Positions 1 to 5,253 of a DNA stretch of 7,390 nt are shown here, piece by piece. Position numbers and translations under genes: made by a program. Each line of letters begins with the position of its first letter. Position 1 is the stretch's first letter. Source of the stretch: Pseudomonadota bacterium (GTDB lineage Bacteria; Pseudomonadota; Alphaproteobacteria; Rhizobiales; Tepidamorphaceae); the NCBI GenBank assembly GCA_023435545.1, contig JAEYRQ010000065.1, positions 1 to 7,390 on the forward strand. Reading direction: 5' to 3'. Below the pieces are notes generated by a model. That model ran no database searches and had not been told where the DNA came from. It worked only from the letters and a program-made list of their open reading frames with translations.

Positions 1-83
1 CGAAGCTGGAAGGCGACGAGACCATCCTCGTCCATGCCGGCGGCTCGGGCATCGGCACCGCGGCGATGCCGGTGCATCGCTGA
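1..83 (+). pseudogene. 3' tail of a truncated duplicate of the adjacent dehydrogenase
   Basis: Bases 1-67 are identical to 595-661 inside the dehydrogenase gene downstream. Read in the corresponding frame they encode the same nucleotide-binding loop region, including HAGGSGIG. Identity ends abruptly at base 68, and five unrelated codons (M-P-V-H-R) lead to a TGA at 81-83. The result is a truncated copy lacking the second half of the Rossmann domain and the C-terminus. The copy runs off the left edge, so its start and true length are unknown. Perfect nucleotide identity implies a very recent duplication or an assembly artefact at a contig end. It cannot be a working dehydrogenase as it stands. 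The tail after the junction could alternatively be the 3' end of the normal upstream gene. Confidence 0.6.
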
Positions 84-113
84 CCGCCTGATCCGCGACA
101 CCGAAGGCCCCCG

Positions 114-1136
114 ATGCGCGCCCTTACGCTGGTTTCCGACCGCAACCTCGAACTGATCGAGCAGCCGGACCCGCCGCCGCCCGGCCCGGGCGAGGTGCAG
201 GTGCGAATCCGTGCGGTTGCGCTCAACCATATCGACGTGTGGGGCTGGCGCGGCATGGCGTTCGCCAAGCGCAAGCTGCCGCTGGTGGTGGGCGCGGAGG
301 CCGCCGGCGAGATCGTCGCCGTCGGCGAAGGCGTCAGCGATCGCGCGGTCGGCGACCATGTGGCACTCTACGGCGCGCTCACCTGCGGCACCTGCCGTGC
401 CTGCCGCGAGGGCCGCGCCAATCTGTGCGAGAACGTCGCCGGCATCATGGGTTTCCATGTCGACGGCTTCGCCCGCGACCTCCTCAATACCCAGGCACGG
501 CTGACGGTGCCGGCGCCGAAGAGCATCGGCTGGGTGGATGCAGCCTGCGCGCCGATCACCTTCGGCACCGTGCAGCACATGCTGTTCGACAACGCGAAGC
601 TGGAAGGCGACGAGACCATCCTCGTCCATGCCGGCGGCTCGGGCATCGGCACCGCGGCGATCCGCATGTCCAAGGCGATCGGGGCGACCGTCATCACCAC
701 CGTCGGCGACGACGAGAAGGCGGCGAAGGCGAAGGCGCTCGGTGCCGACCACGTCATCAATTACCGCGAGGAGCGGTTCGAGCACGTCACCCGCAAGCTG
801 ACTGGCAAGAAGGGCGTCGACGTCGTGTTCGAGCATGTCGGCCCGGACACCTTCGCCGGCTCGATGCTGTCGCTGAAGCGGGGCGGGCGCCTCGTCACCT
901 GCGGCTCGACCTCGGGCGTCACCACCCAGATCAACCTCTACCAGCTGTTTCAGCAGCAGCTGAAGCTGTTCGGCTCGTTTGGCTCGTCCATGCGCAACAT
1001 GGCGCAGAGCCTCGACAAGATGGCCGCCGGCATCCTGCCGGTGATCGATTCCGAGCTCGACATCGCCGATTTCGCCGTCGGCCTCGACCGGCTGGAGAGC
1101 CGCAAGGTGTTCGGCAAGATCGTGGTGCGCCTCTGA
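114..1136 (+). CDS. Zinc-binding MDR-family dehydrogenase (Adh2XL-like, lipid A long-chain acyl locus)
   Basis: This is a 340-aa medium-chain dehydrogenase/reductase, the usual family length. The N-terminal GroES-like domain covers about residues 1-150. It carries a structural zinc lobe with four cysteines at 91, 94, 97 and 105. The Rossmann domain follows, with its nucleotide-binding loop HAGGSGIG at 172-179. The usual catalytic-zinc ligands are altered: Asn38 replaces Cys in the CH-x-D motif (here NHID), and Ala61 replaces His in the GHE motif (here GAE). The enzyme is therefore closer to the quinone-oxidoreductase-like clade than to classical alcohol dehydrogenases. The start at 114 has GAAGG six bases upstream. 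It lies 46 bp before a lipid A acyltransferase on the same strand, matching the adh-lpxXL end of the rhizobial acpXL operon. A reductive step in very-long-chain acyl synthesis is inferred from that context. The substrate cannot be read from sequence. Confidence 0.9.
   Translation: MRALTLVSDRNLELIEQPDPPPPGPGEVQVRIRAVALNHIDVWGWRGMAFAKRKLPLVVGAEAAGEIVAVGEGVSDRAVGDHVALYGALTCGTCRACREGRANLCENVAGIMGFHVDGFARDLLNTQARLTVPAPKSIGWVDAACAPITFGTVQHMLFDNAKLEGDETILVHAGGSGIGTAAIRMSKAIGATVITTVGDDEKAAKAKALGADHVINYREERFEHVTRKLTGKKGVDVVFEHVGPDTFAGSMLSLKRGGRLVTCGSTSGVTTQINLYQLFQQQLKLFGSFGSSMRNMAQSLDKMAAGILPVIDSELDIADFAVGLDRLESRKVFGKIVVRL
595..661 (+). repeat. Second copy of the 67-bp exact direct repeat (first copy 1-67)
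   Basis: This stretch inside the dehydrogenase gene encodes the glycine-rich nucleotide-binding loop and is identical at all 67 positions to 1-67. The two copies are direct and 594 bp apart. The match breaks cleanly at base 662 versus 68. The left boundary cannot be seen because the first copy begins at the window edge. Confidence 0.95.
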
Positions 1137-1182
1137 CCGGCGGGCGGGATCAGGACCGGCAGGCAGGGAGCGGACGAAGCAG

Positions 1183-2124
1183 ATGACCCCGCTGCAACGC
1201 CGCATGTTCCTCCTGAAGTGGCGCATCAGCCGAGTCGTCGGCCCCGTGGTCGACTGGACCGTGGCCACGCTCGCCGTCGGCGTGTTCCGGCTCGTGCGGC
1301 TGCTGGGGCCGGACCGGGCGAGCAACATGGGCGGCTGGCTTGCCCGAACCTTCGGCCCTCTGCTGCCGGTCAACCGTCTCGGCATGGAGAACCTGCGCCG
1401 CGCCTTTCCGGAAAAGGACGAGGCCGAACTCAAGACGATCCTCACCGAGGTCTGGGACAATCTCGGCCGCACCGCCGCCGAATACCCGCATCTCGACACG
1501 ATCTGGGACTTCGATGAGACCAAGCCGGTCGGCCGGATCGAGGCCACCGGCCTCGACAATTTCCGCCGGCTGCGCGCCGACGACAAGCCGGCGATCATCT
1601 TCACCGCCCATCTCGGCAACTGGGAACTGCCGGCGGTCTGCGCCGCCCGCCACGGCCTGCCGGTCACAGCGGTCTACCGCACGCCCAATAACGCCTATGT
1701 CGCGCAGCGCCTGCTCAAGATCCGACGCGGCACCATGGGCGAACTGCTCGCCGCCGGCTCCGGGCAGGCGGTGGCCTTCGCCATGTCGAGCGTGCTGGAG
1801 AAGGGCGGCCATCTCGGGATCCTCGTCGACCAGCGGCTGACCAAGGGACTGAAGATCGACTTCTTCGGCCGTCCCGCCCCCACCAACCCGATCCTCGGGC
1901 GCCTCGCCCGCCGCTTCGACTGTCCGGTCCACGGCGTCCGGGTGGTGCGCCTGCCCAACAACCGCTTCCGCCTCGACCTCACCGACGAGATCGAGCTTCC
2001 GCGCGACGCCGACGGCATGATCGACGCGGAGAAGTCGATGGAGGTGATCAATTCGATCGTCGAAGGCTGGGTCCGCGAGCACCCCGGCCAGTGGCTCTGG
2101 CTGCACAACCGCTGGCGGACATAG
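1183..2124 (+). CDS. lpxXL: Lipid A late acyltransferase, HtrB/LpxL family, probably LpxXL
   Basis: This 313-aa inner-membrane-associated acyltransferase belongs to the LpxL/LpxM (HtrB) family and transfers a secondary acyl chain to a lipid A precursor. The catalytic HX4E motif is visible as HLGNWE at residues 143-148. Other family signatures are VYRTPNN (164-170), the DQR motif at 216-218 and the C-terminal EHPGQWLWLHNRW (299-311). A hydrophobic stretch at about residues 18-42 fits N-terminal membrane association. The start at 1183 has a purine-rich GGGAG-like site upstream; Met8 at 1204 is an alternative. It follows the dehydrogenase by 46 bp, so co-transcription is likely. That pairing is why I prefer LpxXL, the acyltransferase adding a 27-hydroxyoctacosanoyl-type chain from AcpXL in rhizobia, over an ordinary lauroyltransferase. 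The family is certain; chain specificity is inferred. No terminator is visible in the 27 bp before cpdR. Confidence 0.92.
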   Translation: MTPLQRRMFLLKWRISRVVGPVVDWTVATLAVGVFRLVRLLGPDRASNMGGWLARTFGPLLPVNRLGMENLRRAFPEKDEAELKTILTEVWDNLGRTAAEYPHLDTIWDFDETKPVGRIEATGLDNFRRLRADDKPAIIFTAHLGNWELPAVCAARHGLPVTAVYRTPNNAYVAQRLLKIRRGTMGELLAAGSGQAVAFAMSSVLEKGGHLGILVDQRLTKGLKIDFFGRPAPTNPILGRLARRFDCPVHGVRVVRLPNNRFRLDLTDEIELPRDADGMIDAEKSMEVINSIVEGWVREHPGQWLWLHNRWRT

Positions 2125-2151
2125 ACGCTCGCCGTTGCCTTGGGTTGGCCT

Positions 2152-2511
2152 CTACGCCGCCAGCATGCGCTCGACCTGGTTGACCAGGTCGCGCAGGTGG
2201 AAGGGCTTGGACAGCACCTTGGCGTTCTTCGGCGCGTTGGAATCCGGATTGAGGGCGACGGCGGCGAATCCGGTGATGAACATCACCTTCAGTTCGGGAT
2301 CGAGCTCGGTCGCCCGGCGCGCCAGCTCGATGCCGTCCATCTCGGGCATGACGATGTCGGTCAGGAGCAGCGTGAACGACTCCTCGCGCAGCCGGTCGTA
2401 GGCGCTCTGGCCGTTATCATACGACACGACGTCGTAGCCGGCGTTCTCCAGGGCCCGCACGAGGAAACGGCGCATGTCGTGGTCATCCTCGGCGAGGAGT
2501 ATCTTGTTCAT
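2152..2511 (-). CDS. cpdR: CpdR, single-domain response regulator controlling ClpXP proteolysis
   Basis: This 119-aa protein consists of one receiver (REC) domain with no output domain. Visible REC residues are the acidic cluster E8-D9-D10, phospho-acceptor D52 (in TDIVMPEMDG), T80 (in FITGF) and K102 (in SKPF). The sequence closely matches the rhizobial CpdR1 proteins I recall. In Caulobacter, unphosphorylated CpdR helps bring ClpXP to the cell pole and primes degradation of cell-cycle regulators, and the CckA-ChpT phosphorelay inactivates it. The start at 2511 is chosen because the REC fold begins there. The open frame extends to 2802, but that part is not receiver-like and crosses the divergent gene. 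The protein ends in Leu-Ala-Ala, a ClpX-type C-terminus. It is convergent with lpxXL and divergent from the N-formylglutamate amidohydrolase gene. Confidence 0.95.
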   Translation of the reverse strand: MNKILLAEDDHDMRRFLVRALENAGYDVVSYDNGQSAYDRLREESFTLLLTDIVMPEMDGIELARRATELDPELKVMFITGFAAVALNPDSNAPKNAKVLSKPFHLRDLVNQVERMLAA

Positions 2512-2555
2512 CGGCGGCAGCCCCCGGATTGGAAGTCTCGATCCCTCGGCGCGAG

Positions 2556-2586
2556 ATAATAGCAGTCGATGTAAAGATTTCACCAA
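2556..2586 (-). promoter_or_regulatory. Candidate cpdR promoter
   Basis: On the minus strand a good -10 box, TATTAT (2561-2556), lies about 45 bases upstream of the cpdR ATG. The best -35 candidate is TTGGTG (2586-2581) at a long 19-bp spacing. Predicted transcription starts near 2549. The -10 is convincing by eye; the -35 is weak. Confidence 0.35.
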
Positions 2587-2695
2587 TGCGCACGGATGTG
2601 TGGACAACCCAGTGCGCCCGCCGAAGCCCCCCGCCATGGACAGCCGCAGCCGTTCTTGGCACAGTCGCCTGGATACGCTAACGGCGCCACGGACG

Positions 2696-3589
2696 ATGGC
2701 CACACCTCTCGAACCGGAGCTCTCACCGCCCTTCCTGATCGCTGCACCCGAGGGCGGCGCGCTGAGCCCGTTCGTGTTCAATTCTCCGCACAGCGGCCGC
2801 ATCTATCCGCGCAGCTTCCTCGCAGCTTCCCGGCTCGACCTGATGACGCTGCGCCGCTCGGAGGACAGCTTCGTCGAGGAGTTGTTCGCCGGCGCCGTCG
2901 CGCTCGGCGCCCCGCTCATGCAGGCGCGATTTCCCCGGGCCTTCGTCGACGTCAACCGCGAGGCCTACGAGCTCGATCCGGCAATGTTCGACGGGCGCCT
3001 GCCCTCCTTCGCCAACACCCGCTCGATGCGGGTGGCAGGCGGCCTTGGCACGATCGCGCGCATCGTCGCCGACGGCGCCGAGATCTACCGGCGGCCGATC
3101 GGCGTGGCGGAGGGCCTGGACCGCATCGAGCGCTACTACAAGCCATACCACCGCGCCCTGCGCGAACTGGTCGACCAGTCCCGCCGGGTGTTCGGCACGG
3201 CGGTGGTGGTGGACTGCCATTCGATGCCGTCGGCCCGGATGACGCAGGAGACCCGCCGGAGGCCCGATTTCGTCCTCGGCGACCGATACGGCACGAGTTG
3301 CACCTCGATCCTGACAGACGTCGCCCAGGAGACACTGCAGCGGCTGGGCTACACCGTCGCGCGCAACAAGCCCTATGCCGGCGGGTTCATCACCGAGACC
3401 TATGGCGGGCCGGGAACCGGTACGCACGCGCTGCAGATCGAGATCAACCGGGCGCTCTACATGGATGAGCAGCGTTATGCGCGAGGCGGCGGATTCGCCT
3501 GGCTGACCGCCGACATAACCCATCTGTGCCGGCGGCTGATGTCGATTTCGGCGGACGCGCTGCGCCCCGGCCGGGCCGCGGCCGAGTAG
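2696..3589 (+). CDS. N-formylglutamate amidohydrolase family protein
   Basis: This is a 297-aa protein of the N-formylglutamate amidohydrolase (FGase) family, which hydrolyses N-formyl-L-glutamate to formate and glutamate in the five-step histidine degradation route. Visible family signatures are FNSPHSGRIYP (28-38), DVNRE (85-89), VDCHSMPS (172-179), GGFITETYG (229-237) and QIEINRALYMDE (247-258). The His and Asp/Glu residues in these motifs are the likely metal and catalytic positions. I chose the ATG at 2696 because the recognisable domain follows within about 20 residues. An in-frame ATG at 2636 is possible, and neither has a strong Shine-Dalgarno. No other hut gene is present in the window, so a true histidine-catabolic role is uncertain. 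It is divergent from cpdR with a 184-bp gap, an arrangement I recall from other Rhizobiales. Confidence 0.88.
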   Translation: MATPLEPELSPPFLIAAPEGGALSPFVFNSPHSGRIYPRSFLAASRLDLMTLRRSEDSFVEELFAGAVALGAPLMQARFPRAFVDVNREAYELDPAMFDGRLPSFANTRSMRVAGGLGTIARIVADGAEIYRRPIGVAEGLDRIERYYKPYHRALRELVDQSRRVFGTAVVVDCHSMPSARMTQETRRRPDFVLGDRYGTSCTSILTDVAQETLQRLGYTVARNKPYAGGFITETYGGPGTGTHALQIEINRALYMDEQRYARGGGFAWLTADITHLCRRLMSISADALRPGRAAAE

Positions 3590-3620
3590 GAACCCTACGC
3601 CGCGGCCGAACAGGACCCCG

Positions 3621-3654
3621 GAAAGAAAAATGGGCCGCCCGGTCGGACGGCCCA
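3621..3654 (-). terminator. Intrinsic terminator of the minus-strand small RNA
   Basis: On the minus strand, arms TGGGCCG and CGGCCCA (3654-3648 and 3637-3631) form a 7-bp GC-rich stem. A C-A mismatch and a few further pairs follow toward the loop. The stem is followed at once by TTTTTCTTTC (3630-3621). The T-tract exists only on this strand, so it terminates leftward transcription: the small RNA and any read-through from the MFS gene. It is not a terminator for the amidohydrolase gene. Confidence 0.85.
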
Positions 3655-3717
3655 AGTCTAGGGAGGAAACGCCCAAGGAGGGCAGCGGTATCGCGAAACG
3701 GCAGGGCGATACCGCAC
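3621..3717 (-). ncRNA. Trans-acting-type small RNA with anti-Shine-Dalgarno motifs (suhB/alpha-r14-like)
   Basis: This non-coding gene of about 97 nt is read on the minus strand. A promoter (-35 TTGACT, -10 CATATT, 17-bp spacing) places the 5' end near 3717. The RNA then has three elements. Hairpin 1 is a perfect 10-bp stem, GCGGUAUCGC (3715-3706) with GCGAUACCGC (3694-3685), and an 11-nt loop. Hairpin 2 (3683-3671) is GCCC-UCCUU-GGGC, with an anti-Shine-Dalgarno loop. A single-stranded stretch, GUUUCCUCCC (3670-3661), leads into the intrinsic terminator at 3654-3621. This organisation resembles the alphaproteobacterial suhB motif (alpha-r14, NfeR1) family, which base-pairs with translation start regions. 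The location fits too, since an inositol-monophosphatase gene lies one gene away. Both family assignment and ends are from memory and inspection, not a covariance-model search. Confidence 0.75.
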
Positions 3718-3723
3718 CGCAGC

Positions 3724-3752
3724 AATATGCAAGTGCAGCGCACAAAAGTCAA
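3724..3752 (-). promoter_or_regulatory. Promoter of the small RNA
   Basis: TTGACT (3752-3747) and CATATT (3729-3724) are separated by exactly 17 bp on the minus strand. This is close to the sigma-70 pattern used in Rhizobiales. Predicted transcription starts near 3717, just before the first hairpin. It is the best-looking promoter in the window. Confidence 0.7.
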
Positions 3753-3849
3753 TGATTCAGCCCTGCATTAGCGCAGGTCTGCCATGCGTGCCGGCGGCAG
3801 CCCGCGATTCCGGGGGATTTCCGGGCAAAATTGCATTCCCTCCTGCCAC

Positions 3850-5148
3850 TCAGCCCTCGCCACTGCGGCGGATCTTCGGATCGGGCGCGGGCCAGTAGAT
3901 CACCCAGGCGAGCAGAATCATCGCGGCCAGGAACCCGAAGGCAGCCTGATATGCCGCGAAGGGACGAACCGGCCCAAGCGCAGATTCGGCGGCCGGAAAG
4001 GCGCCGATGATCGCGCCGGTCACCGCCTGCATCACGAACACCCCTCCGATCGTCGCCACGTTGAGGAGCGTGATGCCTCGCCCGACCAGCCGCTGTTCGA
4101 ACAATGACCGGCCGTGTGCGGTCTGCACCGGGGTGAAGGCCGCCACGAAGCCGAGCAGCATGAACAGCACGTACACCGTGACGGGACCCTGGTCGCCGAT
4201 CAGACACAGTGCGGCGAACAACGCCGCGGTCCCGAAGACGCCGAGTGTCACCGGCAGCCGGTGCTGGCCGAACCAGCGGTCCGCCGGCCCCCAGACGAAC
4301 AGGCCGACGATATGGGCCGCCGCCATCGCGAACAGCAGGTTGCCCCGCTGCTTCAGGTCGAAGCCGAGGATGTCGGTGGCAAACGGGCCTCCCCACAGTC
4401 CGAGCACCGCGACGAAGGTGGAGTAACCAGCGAACTGGATGGCGAACAGGCGCCAGAAGCCACGCACCCGCACCACTTCTCCCAGACCCGCGAAACTCTC
4501 GAGAAGGCTTGACGGCCGGTGGCTCTCCAAGGCGGTGCCAGGCGGACGGTCCCGCACCACGATGGCGACGAGGACGCCGATCACGGCGGCCCCGAGTCCC
4601 ACGAACAGGAAGGTCGCCCGCCAGCCGTAGGCTTCGGCCGACATCGCCAGCGGCGCGGTGGCGAACAAGGTCCCCATGGTGCCGATGCCGAGCTGCAGCC
4701 CCGTCAGCGTCGAGAACCGGTCGGCGGGAAACCAGCGGGTGTATATCGTCAGCGGGCCCATGAAGAAGCTCGAACAGCCGATCCCCATCAGCACGCGCGC
4801 CACGGTCAGCTCGGCCAGCGAATCGGCGACCGAGAACAGCGCGCAGCCGGCCACCGCCAGTCCGACCGAGGCGATCATGCACAGGCGCGGGCCGTACCGG
4901 TCGATCATCGCGCCGAGCGGAACCTGGGCCACGGCAAAGGACAGGAAGAAGGCGCTCGACAGGATGCCGAGCTGTTCCGGCGAGAGATCGAGTTCGGCGG
5001 CCAGGTCCGGCGCGATCACGCCGACGGAATTGCGCAGGAACTGGCTGACCACGTAGATCGCGCACAGGGAGCCGACGAGCGCCGCCGCCGCCCGCATCGT
5101 CACCGCTCCGTGCGCCATCCCGGCGCCGGGTGCCTGGTCCCCGTGCAT
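3850..5148 (-). CDS. Major facilitator superfamily (MFS) transporter
   Basis: This is a 432-aa polytopic membrane protein with the length and hydrophobic pattern of a 12-helix MFS permease. Motif A after helix 2 is visible as GAMIDRYGPR (79-88), and a degenerate repeat in the second half as GPADRWFGQHR (287-297). The first helix carries the segment LRNSVGVIAPDL (38-49), common in one bacterial MFS group. A polar linker at about residues 200-228 separates the two six-helix halves. Substrate is unknown and the neighbours give no clear hint. The start at 5148 is supported by a strong Shine-Dalgarno, AGGAGG, five bases before the ATG. That ribosome binding site is perfectly complementary over 10 nt to the small RNA encoded just downstream. 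The gene sits between the small RNA and the HisN-type gene, divergent from the latter with about 100 bp between start codons. Confidence 0.93.
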   Translation of the reverse strand: MHGDQAPGAGMAHGAVTMRAAAALVGSLCAIYVVSQFLRNSVGVIAPDLAAELDLSPEQLGILSSAFFLSFAVAQVPLGAMIDRYGPRLCMIASVGLAVAGCALFSVADSLAELTVARVLMGIGCSSFFMGPLTIYTRWFPADRFSTLTGLQLGIGTMGTLFATAPLAMSAEAYGWRATFLFVGLGAAVIGVLVAIVVRDRPPGTALESHRPSSLLESFAGLGEVVRVRGFWRLFAIQFAGYSTFVAVLGLWGGPFATDILGFDLKQRGNLLFAMAAAHIVGLFVWGPADRWFGQHRLPVTLGVFGTAALFAALCLIGDQGPVTVYVLFMLLGFVAAFTPVQTAHGRSLFEQRLVGRGITLLNVATIGGVFVMQAVTGAIIGAFPAAESALGPVRPFAAYQAAFGFLAAMILLAWVIYWPAPDPKIRRSGEG

Positions 5149-5158
5149 CGTTTCCTCC
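5149..5158 (-). promoter_or_regulatory. MFS ribosome binding site and predicted small-RNA pairing site
   Basis: The minus strand reads GGAGGAAACG immediately before the MFS ATG. This contains the Shine-Dalgarno. It is also the exact reverse complement of CGUUUCCUCC in the small RNA (3671-3662). Nine of the ten pairing bases lie in the unpaired stretch of the RNA; the tenth is at the foot of hairpin 2. Pairing would block ribosome entry. The ribosome binding site role is well supported; the regulatory role is inferred. Confidence 0.5.
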
Positions 5159-5189
5159 TGGCGGTCGCGGCACGCTCTTGTCTCGGCGA

Positions 5190-5218
5190 TTGCGACACAA
5201 CCCCTGTCGTCCTATAGC
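5190..5218 (+). promoter_or_regulatory. Candidate promoter of the HisN-type gene
   Basis: TTGCGA (5190-5195) and TATAGC (5213-5218) are separated by exactly 17 bp. The predicted transcription start is near 5225. That lies downstream of the first possible ATG at 5221, so the second ATG at 5254 is favoured, with a leader of about 30 nt. Confidence 0.45.
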
Positions 5219-5253
5219 CGATGGTGGAACTCCCACAACCCCGCGCGGCGCAT

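Noticed and set aside
1150..2106. Long open frame on the minus strand opposite lpxXL (318 codons)
   Set aside because: It is antisense to a clear acyltransferase, shows no recognisable domain, and has the Arg/Gly/Asp-rich composition expected from the shadow of a high-GC gene.
2474..2695. N-terminal extension of the amidohydrolase
   Set aside because: The first part would overlap the start of cpdR and has no domain character. The family domain begins just after 2696.
2512..2802. N-terminal extension of cpdR
   Set aside because: The extra 97 codons are not part of a receiver domain, would cross the divergent amidohydrolase start, and the predicted promoter lies inside them.
2723..3745. 340-codon minus-strand frame opposite the amidohydrolase gene
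   Set aside because: Low-complexity composition with no motif; it overlaps both a well-supported enzyme gene and the small RNA.
3762..3777. Hairpin CCTGC-ATTAGC-GCAGG as a possible MFS terminator
   Set aside because: Only five base pairs and no T-tract after it on either strand.
3749..5236. 495-codon minus-strand frame over the MFS gene, longer than the MFS frame itself
   Set aside because: It is extremely Arg-rich with no membrane segments. The frame at 3850-5148 gives a proper permease with motif A and a strong ribosome binding site.
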